Part shown: one piece after another, positions 17,801 through 34,713 of the stretch | Position numbering within the stretch: the stretch's first letter is position 1 | Layout of the letters: each line of letters opens with the position of its first letter | Program-made: the position numbers and the translations under genes | Origin: Rhodoblastus sp963804045 | GTDB taxonomy: Bacteria > Pseudomonadota > Alphaproteobacteria > Rhizobiales > Beijerinckiaceae | Direction of reading: 5' to 3' | NCBI GenBank assembly: GCA_963804045.1 | Contig: CAWDOR010000033.1 | Coordinates: forward strand, 124,001 to 188,000 | DNA: 64,000 nucleotides | Notes under the pieces: generated by a model | The model's database searches: none | What the model was told of the DNA's origin: nothing | What the model saw: the letters and a program-made list of their open reading frames with translations, nothing else

Positions 17801-18565
17801 GGCGGCGGCCTGGGCCGCCTCGATCGCCTTCAGCGTCGGCTCCGGCGTGTTTTCGGCGCGCAGCGTCGCCAGCGGCACGACCTCCGGCTCGTCGCAGGCC
17901 GCGACCACATGAGCCAGGTCGAAGACAAGCCCAAGCCCGCCGTTTTTCGCGTCGAGATAGGGCGTGATGGCCGGCGGTCCGTCGGCGCCCGCGTCCCGCA
18001 TGGCCTCCTGGCACGGCTTGTCGCCGGCGTGGCCGCCCTGGCGATAGGCTTGCATGTATAAATCGTAGAGGCGCCGGGATTGCAGCGTGACCATTTTGGT
18101 CCCGTCGGCGGTCTCGCCGAGCGCCGCCACGCCCACGAGTTGCGGCGGCAGCAGTCGCGCCCAGTCGACGGGGGCGCCGGTCGCGAGGTCATAGACGATG
18201 GCGGTGTCGCCGACATCTGGATGGGCGCCGCCACAATCGACATTGTCGGTGACCGTATAGCTGAGATAGCGCGGGCCGCGCATGGTCGCCGCGATGCTGC
18301 GCGACCAGTCGGCGTTTTTCCCCGCGCTTGTCCGGCATTCCGCGACGCCTTTCTCCAGCCGGGCGTCAAGCCGCGCCAGCGCCGCGTTGATTTTCCGCTC
18401 GGCCTCGTCCGCCGGCGCGGCGATGCGCGGATAGGCGTCGCGGTCCTTGCCCAGCGCCGGCGGCTTTTGAAGAGTCACGATCCGCTCCGCCGCCGCGAGC
18501 TCGCCGGCGGCGAGGCCCAAGGCGAGCGCCGCCAGGGTGATGGAGAGGGATAGGGTTTTGAACAT
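17795..18565 (-). CDS. Exported DUF3298/RsiV-like protein
   Basis: 256 aa from the ATG at 18565; an upstream in-frame ATG at 18694 would lie in the rpoC terminator. The signal peptide covers about residues 1-25 (ALALGLAAGELAAA). The mature part starts with paired helices (AERKINAALARLDARLE) and then SYTVTDNVDCGGAHPDVGDT followed by YDLATGAPVDWA, matching the pattern of the DUF3298 domain found in RsiV and PdaC. It probably acts in the periplasm; substrate unknown. It lies downstream of rpoC in the same direction but behind a strong terminator, so it is probably transcribed separately. Confidence 0.72.
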   Translation of the reverse strand: MFKTLSLSITLAALALGLAAGELAAAERIVTLQKPPALGKDRDAYPRIAAPADEAERKINAALARLDARLEKGVAECRTSAGKNADWSRSIAATMRGPRYLSYTVTDNVDCGGAHPDVGDTAIVYDLATGAPVDWARLLPPQLVGVAALGETADGTKMVTLQSRRLYDLYMQAYRQGGHAGDKPCQEAMRDAGADGPPAITPYLDAKNGGLGLVFDLAHVVAACDEPEVVPLATLRAENTPEPTLKAIEAAQAAAK

Positions 18566-18660
18566 GAAAGGCCCCCGTGGCTTCGCGCGAACTGGAACAT
18601 TGGGGCCATCGTAGCGCGTTGGCCAAGGCGATGCAGCAGGCCATCCGCGCCAGACAAAAC

Positions 18661-18691
18661 AAAAAGGCCGCTCTTGCGAGCGGCCTTTTTT
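18661..18691 (-). terminator. Terminator of the rpoBC operon (bidirectional)
   Basis: Stem GGCCGCTC / GAGCGGCC (18666-18673 and 18678-18685) with loop TTGC, flanked by five A residues on one side and six T residues on the other, so it can work on either strand. It lies 18 bases after the rpoC stop, on the minus strand. No plus-strand gene ends here, so it is assigned to rpoC. Confidence 0.93.
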
Positions 18692-18708
18692 CATTCTGTG
18701 ATTTCGTC

Positions 18709-22887
<4,179 letters not shown>

Positions 22888-22942
22888 GTGCGGCTCCTGC
22901 GATCCCGGAAGGGGACTTTCGCTGCGAATTTCTGTCGAAATC

Positions 22943-22999
22943 GAGGCGCGGCGGTCGCGCCTCAAAACTCAAACGGGCAGGGGAGGCGGGCGCCTCCCC
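22943..22999 (-). promoter_or_regulatory. Two hairpins in the rpoB-rpoC spacer
   Basis: Two perfect stems: GAGGCGCG / CGCGCCTC (22943-22950 and 22956-22963) and GGGGAGGCG / CGCCTCCCC (22980-22988 and 22991-22999). Each is followed on the plus strand by the same nine bases CTCAAAACT (22961-22969 and 23000-23008). No T-run follows on the minus strand, so these are not terminators; an mRNA processing or stabilising role is possible. Confidence 0.55.
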
Positions 23000-23007
23000 C
23001 TCAAAAC

Positions 23008-27148
<4,141 letters not shown>

Positions 27149-27474
27149 GTCGCTCCTCGCACCTCAAATTGCAGGCGGGTCCGAAAGTGGACCTGTCGCC
27201 TCCCGGACTTGCCGGGTCCGCGCGGCAAATCCCGCGCAAAATCCTGAAAGTTTTGCTTTATGCGAGGTCTTTCGCCTCGCATCCCGAAAAAAAGCCTCCG
27301 GGACGGCTTAAGCTGCCAGCGCTTCCGACGAAACGCTGGCAGCTTAAAAGTCAATTCTTGCGCGTGATCTCGTCCAAAAACCGGCATCCACTTTTTGGCG
27401 TCACGCGCGGACGGCCCCGGGGAAAACCCCGGGACCGCCACGCAACAAGGGAGCGAAAAACTCCCGAACGCGAA
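27149..27474 (-). promoter_or_regulatory. rplL-rpoB spacer with three hairpins
   Basis: A 326-base spacer without a gene. In transcript order it holds a Rhizobiales-type palindrome (27360-27408), a perfect 14-base stem TTAAGCTGCCAGCG with its complement (27308-27321 and 27334-27347, loop 12), and a perfect 8-base stem ATGCGAGG / CCTCGCAT (27260-27267 and 27275-27282). E. coli has an attenuator and an RNase III site at this position; an equivalent function here is inference. Confidence 0.6.
27360..27408. repeat. Rhizobiales-type intergenic palindrome, copy 1
   Basis: Outer arms GCGCGTGA / TCACGCGC and inner arms CCAAAAA / TTTTTGG around CCGGCATCCAC. The core AAAACCGG...CC.CTTTT.GG matches the reverse complement of the copy at 51740-51787. 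This resembles a dispersed intergenic element known from many Rhizobiales genomes. Confidence 0.7.
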
Positions 27475-27852
<378 letters not shown>

Positions 27853-27913
27853 TGTTCAATTTCCGTTGATTTGAGTTTGGTTCGGTTTGTTTCAACAAGA
27901 AACGCCAGCCCGT

Positions 27914-28435
27914 TCAGGCCGCGGCGTCGTCCTTGGCGGCATAGGCCCCGACCACCCGCGCGAGTTTCGCGGCGGGAGCGGTCGTGAGCTGCGCCAGCTT
28001 GGTCGCCGGGGCCTGAAGAAGGCCGACCAGCTTGCCGCGCAGTTCGTCGAGGGACGGCAGGGTCGCAAGCGACTTGACGCCATCCGGGTTCAGGGCCGTG
28101 GTCCCCATGGCGCCGCCGAGGATGACGAACTTGTCGTGATCCTTGGCGAAAGCCGCAGCGACCTTGGGCGCCGCCACCGGATCGGCCGAATAGGCGATCA
28201 GGGTCGGGCCCTTGAGAAGGGCGCCGATGGAGGCGACGTCAGTGCCATCGAGGGCGATCTTGGCGAGGCGGTTCTTGGCGACCTGCACGCTCGCTCCAGC
28301 CGCACGCGCCTGCTTGCGCAGGTTCTGCATCTGGGCGACGGTCAGGCCGGAATATTTCGCCACCACGACCACGCCCGTCTTCGCAAAGACGTCATGGAGC
28401 GTGGCGACGGCTTGTTTCTTTTCCGCTCTGTCCAC
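27914..28435 (-). CDS. rplJ: 50S ribosomal protein L10
   Basis: Stalk base protein that anchors L7/L12 dimers. 173 aa from the GTG at 28435, preceded by GTGAGAG; the normal family start VDRAEKKQAVATLHDVF supports it, while the open frame up to 28567 lies in the structured leader. YSGLTVAQMQNLRKQAR and AKNRLAKIAL are family signatures. In bacteria L10-(L12)4 usually represses its own leader, which here is long and hairpin-rich. Confidence 0.97.
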   Translation of the reverse strand: MDRAEKKQAVATLHDVFAKTGVVVVAKYSGLTVAQMQNLRKQARAAGASVQVAKNRLAKIALDGTDVASIGALLKGPTLIAYSADPVAAPKVAAAFAKDHDKFVILGGAMGTTALNPDGVKSLATLPSLDELRGKLVGLLQAPATKLAQLTTAPAAKLARVVGAYAAKDDAAA

Positions 28436-29094
28436 AGTGCTCTCACTTCGATTGGACGGAATTTTCATTCCGCCGGTTGCCGACATGCCGCAAAAGCTCC
28501 GGTCAAGAAAACCGCATCTCTCGCGGCGCCGAAGCGCCTGTCCCCACTGGGCGGCGCCGGGGCGCAACCTGTGGATCAGAGGGTTCGAACCAAACTCAGG
28601 CCGGAAGGTTTTGTCCTTCCGAAAAATCCGGTCTTTCCCCGTCTATGCTGGCCGTGGGGAGCACACTCCAAAGAGTGCGAACCCTCCCCAACGATTAAGC
28701 TTTCTCCAATTTGAGAAAGCGCCGGCAGTCTCGGACAGGACGAGGCCAAAGCCGCCGCGCTTACGGGAAGCGCGAAGTTTTTGGCCCATCCGCCGCCGAA
28801 ATCACCCGAAGGCGCTCCCGGCGGAAGCTCTTAAAATTCCCGGCAATTCCAGGCAAAGAAAGCGACCAAAACCCTAGGCGCCGATCCGAACCCTTCGGTC
28901 CGGGGCGCTCCAAAGTTCTGTTCGCGGCGATCATCCGACCAAAGCGGAACTGCCCTTTGCGACTTGCGCGGGAAATACGGAGGTGAGTCCACCGCCGAAA
29001 CTTGTCTTGTAAACATGTTCGTTCCGCCTGCCAAGAGGGGCGGAACGATATTTTGCAAATTGTCAAGCGCGTTTGCGCAAGAAAACCTGATGGC
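28436..29094 (-). promoter_or_regulatory. Structured rplA-rplJ spacer, probable L10 leader
   Basis: 659 bases with no credible gene. On the minus strand, in order: inverted repeat CGTTCCGCC / GGCGGAACG (29020-29047); GCTTTCTC / GAGAAAGC (28699-28720); a two-part stem GGGGAG...CACTC / GAGTG...CTCCCC (28656-28689); CGGAAGG / CCTTCCG (28602-28621); GGCGC-TTCG-GCGCC, a UUCG tetraloop (28525-28538); and CGGAAT-GAAA-ATTCCG, a GNRA tetraloop (28457-28472) just before the ribosome-binding site. This fits an autoregulatory leader. I cannot place a promoter with confidence: a TTGACA near 29063 has no matching -10. Confidence 0.6.
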
Positions 29095-29793
29095 TCAGTG
29101 CTGAGCCAGGGCGATCGACTGCGGATCGACCTTCACGCCCGGACCCATGGTCGAGGACAGAGCGATGCGCTGCAGATAGGTGCCCTTGGCGCCGGTCGGC
29201 TTGGCCTTGACCACGGCGTCGACGAAAGCGGCGATATTTTCCGCCAGCTTGTCGTCGCCAAACGAGGCCTTGCCCACCGAACCCTGAACGATGCCGGCCT
29301 TTTCCACGCGGAACTCGACGGCGCCGCCCTTGGAGGCGGCGACAGCCGCCGCGACATCCATGGTCACGGTTCCAACCTTCGGATTGGGCATCAGCCCGCG
29401 CGGGCCGAGAACCTTGCCGAGACGGCCGACCAGCGGCATCATGTCCGGGGTGGCGATGCAGCGATCGAAATCGATCGTGCCGCCCTGGACGATGGTCACC
29501 AGCTCCTCCGCGCCGACAACGTCGGCGCCGGCGGCCTTGGCTTCGTCGGCCTTGGCGCCGCGGGCGAACACGGCGACGCGCAACACGCGGCCGGTGCCGT
29601 TGGGCAGGTTGACCACGCCGCGCACCATCTGGTCGGCGTGCTTGGGATCGACGCCGAGATTCAGCGCGATTTCGACGGTTTCGTCGAATTTGGCGGAGGC
29701 GCGCTCACGCACCAGCTTGATGGCGTCGGCGACGGGATAGAGCTTGGTGCGCTCCACGCCTTCGCGGGCCTTGACTATACGTTTACCGCTCAT
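29095..29793 (-). CDS. rplA: 50S ribosomal protein L1
   Basis: 232 aa L1-stalk protein that binds 23S rRNA and in many bacteria represses the rplKA mRNA. Starts MSGKRIVKAREGVERTKLY, with LPNGTGRVLRVAVF and the C-terminal GPGVKVDPQSI. It begins three bases after the rplK stop, so translation is coupled. A long structured spacer follows before rplJ. Confidence 0.97.
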   Translation of the reverse strand: MSGKRIVKAREGVERTKLYPVADAIKLVRERASAKFDETVEIALNLGVDPKHADQMVRGVVNLPNGTGRVLRVAVFARGAKADEAKAAGADVVGAEELVTIVQGGTIDFDRCIATPDMMPLVGRLGKVLGPRGLMPNPKVGTVTMDVAAAVAASKGGAVEFRVEKAGIVQGSVGKASFGDDKLAENIAAFVDAVVKAKPTGAKGTYLQRIALSSTMGPGVKVDPQSIALAQH

Positions 29794-29796
29794 GGC

Positions 29797-30225
29797 TTAC
29801 CCCACAACTTCCAGGCCGATGGACTTGGCGGAGCCCTCGATCATCGCCATGGCGGCTTCGATCGAATGCGAGTTCAAATCCGCCGCTTTCTTTTCCGCGA
29901 TTTCGCGGATCTGGTCGCGGGTCACCTTGCCGACGAAGCCGCGGCCGGTGGTCTTGGAGCCGGATTTGATGTTCGCCGCCTTCTTCAGGAAGAAAGTGAC
30001 CGGCGGCTGCTTCATCTCGAAAGTGAAGCTGCGGTCGGCGTAAGCGGTGATGATGACGGGGATCGGCGTCCCCTTTTCCATCTGCGCGGTCTTGGCGTTG
30101 AACGCCTTGCAGAATTCCATGATGTTCAGGCCGCGCTGACCGAGCGCGGGACCGATCGGCGGCGACGGATTGGCCGCCCCGGCCGGAACCTGAAGCTTCA
30201 CGTAGCCCGTGATCTTCTTCGCCAT
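29797..30225 (-). CDS. rplK: 50S ribosomal protein L11
   Basis: 142 aa from the ATG at 30225 (MAKKITGYVKLQVPAG), with GGGAGCAG upstream; an ATG five codons earlier overlaps that ribosome-binding site. The proline-rich NPSPPIGPALGQRGLNIMEFCKAFN is the family hallmark of this GTPase-centre protein. Usually preceded by secE-nusG in proteobacteria; here the next gene upstream is an unrelated cupin. Confidence 0.97.
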   Translation of the reverse strand: MAKKITGYVKLQVPAGAANPSPPIGPALGQRGLNIMEFCKAFNAKTAQMEKGTPIPVIITAYADRSFTFEMKQPPVTFFLKKAANIKSGSKTTGRGFVGKVTRDQIREIAEKKAADLNSHSIEAAMAMIEGSAKSIGLEVVG

Positions 30226-30415
30226 AATGGCTGCTCCCAAAGGATTTTTTCGTTCCGTTATCCCCGAGGAGGTCCAAGGGAGACGCCAAAACGAAAATGC
30301 GCGGCGACCGTTTTTGACGGCCCGCGCGGGTTGCAGTTTGCGGTGCGGTTCTTCACCCGGTTGGCGACCGGAGAACCTCCCGCATCTCTCGCCTTCGTTA
30401 AGAAGGTTCGCGGTG

Positions 30416-30442
30416 TCTATAGATGTTTGTCGCCGCTGTCCA
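30416..30442 (-). promoter_or_regulatory. Weak candidate promoter for rplKA
   Basis: On the minus strand TGGACA (complement of 30437-30442) and TATAGA (complement of 30416-30421) are separated by 15 bases, about 190 bases before rplK. The spacing is short, so this is tentative; it is the best match I see in the 234-base gap 30226-30459. Confidence 0.25.
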
Positions 30443-30459
30443 CAGAAAATCCGAAATTA

Positions 30460-30867
30460 TCAGGCCGGAATGGACAAGGGCTGGCCTTTTTCGAGAACAT
30501 AGGTCGAGACGATGCGGATTGGCTTGTCGCCGGCGGTCAGCCTGTGGATTTTCCGGGCGGGAACCTGGACCGTGTCGCCCGCCTCGATTTTTTGCGGCGC
30601 GCCGCCGTCAAGTTGAAAAATGCCGGCGCCTTCGGCGATATAGGCGGATTCGACGCTAGGATGAAAATGGCGCGGCACGGCGAAGCCAGGGTCGATTTCC
30701 GCCTGGGCGATGACGATCTCGAAATCGGGCGTTGGCCCTTCCATGCGGTGCAGGATCTTGCGTCTGATCCCGCTCGCCGCCGGCGGCGGTTCCGCTTGCG
30801 CGGACGAAGCGACAAAGCCGGTCAGGGCGCAGAGCGCGCATCCGGCGAAACCGCGGCGTGTGAGCAT
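30460..30867 (-). CDS. Exported single-domain cupin protein
   Basis: 135 aa; ATG at 30867 with GGAGGCGG upstream. An N-terminal signal with paired arginines (TRRGFAG) and a hydrophobic run ends near SSAQA-EPPP at residue 25; the RR pair hints at Tat export. Cupin motif 1 is RHFHPSVESAYIAEG (His-x-His-x4-Glu metal ligands) and motif 2 is GDTVQVPARKIHR. Probably a periplasmic metal-binding cupin of unknown substrate. Its 3' end is upstream of rplK in the same direction. Confidence 0.78.
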   Translation of the reverse strand: MLTRRGFAGCALCALTGFVASSAQAEPPPAASGIRRKILHRMEGPTPDFEIVIAQAEIDPGFAVPRHFHPSVESAYIAEGAGIFQLDGGAPQKIEAGDTVQVPARKIHRLTAGDKPIRIVSTYVLEKGQPLSIPA

Positions 30868-31247
30868 CTCCGCCTCCCCCTCGTCGCGCCGGCGCCGTCG
30901 ACAATTCCCCCGTCGATCGCCGGCGTCCGGGCGTCGTCCGACGAAATATAGGCCGACTTGACCATTGAATGAAGAGGGGGCGATGAGGGGCTATTGACGA
31001 GGGTCCGCCTGCCGCTCCCAGCGCCCGCCGGACGGGGACAGCGCGAAATTTCCCCTTCGGGCGCGACTGATGTTGCGGTACGGCTAGCGGTGTAAAATCC
31101 TGAGCGCAATCCACCATCGCGGCTTCGATGAGAAAGCCGGTCGCCATGATCCGGGAACAGACGTTTCGCCTGCGGCGCTTTTGTCGCGTTCCGCGCGTCC
31201 CCGCCGAACCTCTTCCCCAGGTTCGGCGAGGCGCGCGGAAAGCGGGA
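30868..31247. other. 380-bp intergenic region
   Basis: Between the cupin gene and the small hypothetical gene, both minus strand. It contains a 10-base inverted repeat CGCCGAACCT / AGGTTCGGCG with loop CTTCCCC (31202-31228), about 20 bases after the hypothetical gene's stop, without a T-run. I see no convincing ORF or promoter in the rest. Confidence 0.5.
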
Positions 31248-31526
31248 TCAATGCTTGTCGCGCAGCTTCAGCGCGGCCAGCGAGCCGCCGCCCTCGAAAC
31301 ATTCGCCGCCAGCGAGCTGCGCCCATTCGGTCAAGGCCGAGGCGAGCAATTCGGTGGCGTCGCGGCCATTGAACTTGCGGCTCTTGGCCAGCATGCGCAT
31401 CTGGAGGGCCAGATAATGGGCGTTGACCACCGTCTCCAACAGCGAGGCGCCGTCATCCTCGCGCTCCGCGCCGTCGATGTCCTTCATTTTGTTGATCCGA
31501 CTCTGCGATACACTGCTAACCGACAT
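31248..31526 (-). CDS. Small hypothetical protein
   Basis: 92 aa, ATG at 31526. Hydrophilic N-terminus followed by a helical stretch (ASLLETVVNAHYLALQMRMLA, written here in part) and a Gly/Leu-rich end. No signal peptide, membrane segment or motif that I recognise. It is divergent from the Crp/Fnr-type regulator at 31690, with a 163-base intergenic gap that probably carries both promoters, so a regulatory link is possible but unproven. Confidence 0.55.
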   Translation of the reverse strand: MSVSSVSQSRINKMKDIDGAEREDDGASLLETVVNAHYLALQMRMLAKSRKFNGRDATELLASALTEWAQLAGGECFEGGGSLAALKLRDKH

Positions 31527-31689
31527 GTTCGACCTCCAGCAAAAATTGTCCGCATGCCCTAGCGCTAACCTATGGCGGTTTCTGCGGAATAAATGTTAAG
31601 TTTCCACCAATTACGATTGCGTGCGTCGATTTTCAACTCCTTACATCCGCAAAATCAGCCCCGCCTTCCGCGATTGAGCCCTGCGCGTC

Positions 31690-32412
31690 ATGAATGATAA
31701 ACCCATCGATATCGCTGAAATCGTTCGGTCGTGCCGGGTTTTCCGCCACCTCGGCGACGCCCAGGTGCGCGAATTCGCGGGCAAGGCGCGGATCGAACAT
31801 TATCACGAACGCACGCTGCTGACCGAACGCGATGAAAAACCCGAATATCTGCGCTATATCGTCTCCGGCAGCGTCGATCTGGTGCTGTCCACCGCCGAAG
31901 GCAATTTCTCCTCTCTGCCCATGCTCTCGGGCAAATGGGCGACCTGGCTCGGCTGTTTCGGCGATGCGCCCTTGCTCCACGATCTCTGGACATCGGCCAA
32001 CGCCACGCTGGTCGCTTTTCCCAGCCGCGACGTGCAGCGTCTCGTCGGAGCCGATCCCCAGGCCTTGCGCGAAGTCATCGAACATCTGGGTGAATGGACG
32101 CGCTTCCTCACCGGCTGGATTCTGTCCTTCGCCGCCTATGGCCCGGAAAAGCGCCTGGTCTATCTGCTGTTGCTGTCTTCGTCCGAGATCGTTGGCATCA
32201 CCCAGGAAGGCAAGCCGGCGCCGCTCACCCAGACCCATATTTCGCAATTCGGCTTCGGCTCGCGCCAGCGCGTCAGCCGGCTGTTGCGCGGCCTCGCCGA
32301 CCGCGGGCTGATCGAAATGAAATATGGCGGCGTGGTCATTCCCTCGCGCGCCCGGCTGGAAGCCTATATGGCCGAGGACAAGCCGCGCGGACGCAAAACG
32401 CCGCGCGGCTGA
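31690..32412 (+). CDS. Crp/Fnr family transcriptional regulator
   Basis: 240 aa. The N-terminal cyclic-nucleotide-binding-like beta barrel (about residues 20-120) contains YLRYIVSGSVDLVLST; a dimerisation helix follows; the C-terminal winged helix-turn-helix (about 185-230) contains THISQFGFGSRQRVSRLLRG. It lacks the clustered N-terminal cysteines of FNR, so oxygen sensing by a 4Fe-4S cluster is unlikely. The effector is unknown. Monocistronic and divergent from the small hypothetical gene. Confidence 0.85.
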   Translation: MNDKPIDIAEIVRSCRVFRHLGDAQVREFAGKARIEHYHERTLLTERDEKPEYLRYIVSGSVDLVLSTAEGNFSSLPMLSGKWATWLGCFGDAPLLHDLWTSANATLVAFPSRDVQRLVGADPQALREVIEHLGEWTRFLTGWILSFAAYGPEKRLVYLLLLSSSEIVGITQEGKPAPLTQTHISQFGFGSRQRVSRLLRGLADRGLIEMKYGGVVIPSRARLEAYMAEDKPRGRKTPRG

Positions 32413-32422
32413 CGATCGTCGC

Positions 32423-34501
32423 TCAATGCGCCGGCGCTTTGCCGTTGGCGGTGGCGCGGTGGGCGACAATGGCTTCGGCCGGCTTGCCGACGATTTCGGC
32501 CAGATGGTCGAATTTCTGAGTGAATGTGCCGACGCCAGCGGTGGCCGAGCGCAGCTCCACGATCAGCCCGTCCATTTCCGCCTCTGGAATCAGGGCGCGG
32601 AACAAGTCCCAGCCCTCCCAGTCCGGACGTCCGTCATAGCCGAGGATCTGGCCGCGCCGGCCGGAGACAATGGCGGTAATTCGCGCCAGGCAATCGCTGG
32701 GCGTGGCGATCTCCACCGCGAGGATCGGCTCCAGCAGCACCGGACCGGCCTTGGCCAGCGCCTCGGCCACCCCCATCCGGGCGGCGGTGCGAAAAGCCAT
32801 GTCGGAGGAATCGACGCTGTGATAGGAGCCGTCGGTCAGCGTCGCCGCCACATCCACCACGGGGAAGCCCAGCGGCCCGCGCTCCAGCGCGTCCCTGCAG
32901 CCCTCCTCGATGGCGCCGAAATAATTTCTCGGCACGGCGCCGCCATGGACCGTCTCCGTGAAAGCGAACCCCTCGCCGCGCGCCAGGGGGCCGACGTCGA
33001 GCACGACATCGCCGAACTGGCCGTGGCCGCCCGATTGTTTCTTGTGGCGTCCGCGCACATTGACGGCGTGGCGAATGGTCTCGCGATAGCCGATCCCCGG
33101 CTTGCGGGTCTCGACGGTAACGCCAAACCGCGCCGAAAGCCGCTCCAGCGCCACACGGACATGCATCTCGCCCTGGCCGAGCAGCCGCATTTCGCCGGCC
33201 TCCTGATCCTGGACGAAGGTCAGCGACGGGTCTTCCTCGGACAATTTGGCCATGGCGGCGGCGAGCCGCACCTCGTCCTTGCGGTCCTTGACCTCAATGG
33301 CCAGGGCGTAGGTCGGTTGCGGCGGCGTGATCGACGGCGCGACCGGGGCGGGGATGGGCCCCTTGGCGTCGCCGAAACTCTCGCCGGCAGCGACATGGTC
33401 GAGCCGGCCGAAGGCGACGCAATCGCCTTCCTCGACCCTTGGCTGTTTCGAGCCGGCGAGGCCCATCAGCCGCGACAATCCCGCGATGCGGTCCTCGCCG
33501 CGCGCGCTTTTCACCAGCCCGCCATCGGCGAAAGCGCCGCGCAGCACCCGGGCGACGGTGAGCTTGCCGCCATGGGCGGTATGGATGGTCTTGAGCGCAT
33601 GGGCGAGCGGCGCGCCTTCGTCGGCCACGCCCAGGCGGACGCGCAATTGTTGAACGCTTGGCGATTCATGGCGCAGCGCCTTCAGCAGGCGGGTGACGCC
33701 ATGGCCTTCCGCCGCCGAGCCGATCAGCACAGGGGCGACGAGGCCCTGGCGCAGGTCGCGGGTCAGGTCGTCGAAAATCTGGTCGCGCGGCGGCTCCATG
33801 TCCAGCAGCAGCTCCTCCATCAGCGCGTCGTCGTAATCGGCGAGCTTTTCCAGCATGGTGTAGCGGGCTTCCTTCTCGCTCGGCAATTCGCCGGCCGGCA
33901 CGTCCACCACCACCGAAGGCGCGTGTTCGCGATAGACGAAGGCCCGCTCCAGCGCGAGATCGATGAAGCCGGTGACAATGCCGTTCTGCCAGATCGGAAT
34001 CTGGCGCAGCAGCAGCGGCGTGCGCGAGGCCGGCTGCAACATGGCCAGGGTCTCGCGGATGCGCGCCGAGGCGGCGTCTATCTTGTTGAGGAACAGAATG
34101 CGCGGCACGCCCAGGTCTTCCAGCTCGCGCAGGATCAGCCGCAGCGCCGGAAGCTTGCGCTCGTCGGTCTCGCAGACCACCACCGCCGCGTCGCAGAGCG
34201 GCAGCACATTGCGCGCCTCATGGGCGAATTCGAGCGAGCCGGGGCAGTCGATGAACGTGTAGCGGTCGCCGAGATAGTCCACCGAGGCGATATTGGCCTC
34301 GACGCTGGCGGCGTGGGCGCGGGCCTCGGCGCTGGAATCGCCGACCGAGGAGCCGTCGCGCACCGAACCCTGACGCGACAGCGCCCCGGAGCGGGTGAGA
34401 ATGGATTCGAGCAGGCTTGTCTTGCCGCTCTGGAACGGGCCGACCAGCGCGATCAGGCGCGGACCCGCGACACGTCTTTCGCCAGGATGATTCTCGCTCA
34501 T
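32423..34501 (-). CDS. Elongation factor G-like translational GTPase
   Basis: 692 aa with EF-G domain order. The P-loop reads GPFQSGKTS instead of the G-H-I-D-A-G-K-T of true EF-G, G3 is DCPGS and G4 is NKID; the RGITI switch motif is missing. The domain IV segment GRHKKQSGGHGQFGDVVLDV is recognisable. It lacks a ribosomal-operon context, and a canonical fusA is present at 48061. It therefore belongs to the EF-G-like/EF-G2 group, whose members are usually not needed for elongation and may act in stress or ribosome recycling. Convergent with the Crp-type gene. Confidence 0.82.
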   Translation of the reverse strand: MSENHPGERRVAGPRLIALVGPFQSGKTSLLESILTRSGALSRQGSVRDGSSVGDSSAEARAHAASVEANIASVDYLGDRYTFIDCPGSLEFAHEARNVLPLCDAAVVVCETDERKLPALRLILRELEDLGVPRILFLNKIDAASARIRETLAMLQPASRTPLLLRQIPIWQNGIVTGFIDLALERAFVYREHAPSVVVDVPAGELPSEKEARYTMLEKLADYDDALMEELLLDMEPPRDQIFDDLTRDLRQGLVAPVLIGSAAEGHGVTRLLKALRHESPSVQQLRVRLGVADEGAPLAHALKTIHTAHGGKLTVARVLRGAFADGGLVKSARGEDRIAGLSRLMGLAGSKQPRVEEGDCVAFGRLDHVAAGESFGDAKGPIPAPVAPSITPPQPTYALAIEVKDRKDEVRLAAAMAKLSEEDPSLTFVQDQEAGEMRLLGQGEMHVRVALERLSARFGVTVETRKPGIGYRETIRHAVNVRGRHKKQSGGHGQFGDVVLDVGPLARGEGFAFTETVHGGAVPRNYFGAIEEGCRDALERGPLGFPVVDVAATLTDGSYHSVDSSDMAFRTAARMGVAEALAKAGPVLLEPILAVEIATPSDCLARITAIVSGRRGQILGYDGRPDWEGWDLFRALIPEAEMDGLIVELRSATAGVGTFTQKFDHLAEIVGKPAEAIVAHRATANGKAPAH

Positions 34502-34713
34502 TTTCCGCTCCTTGCCAGGTTACCGGCCCGAATTCCGCCACGGGTCTGTCGTAAATATTTCACCTCCCGCGCCGCTTGCCAATGACGAAGATCATGGCCA
34601 AGCCAAGCTTCCGCTGGGTCGGCGACCATGCGGATCAAGGGCGCGGCAAAAATTTGACTATTTCACTAGACTAGATATATTCGCTTCTCGAAATCGTCGG
34701 GGTGGAGCGGGGC

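Noticed and set aside
29020..29047. Inverted repeat after rplA as an intrinsic terminator
   Set aside because: A perfect 9-base stem, but no T-run follows on the minus strand; kept only as part of the leader structure.
29058..29068. TTGACA on the minus strand after rplA as a promoter for rplJ
   Set aside because: No acceptable -10 sequence 15-19 bases downstream.
31128..31562. A 144-codon plus-strand frame over the small hypothetical gene
   Set aside because: Gln/Arg/Leu-rich antisense translation with no start context; the minus-strand reading looks more protein-like.
32324..34585. A 753-codon plus-strand frame opposite the EF-G-like gene
   Set aside because: Antisense shadow; the minus strand has a complete, recognisable protein.
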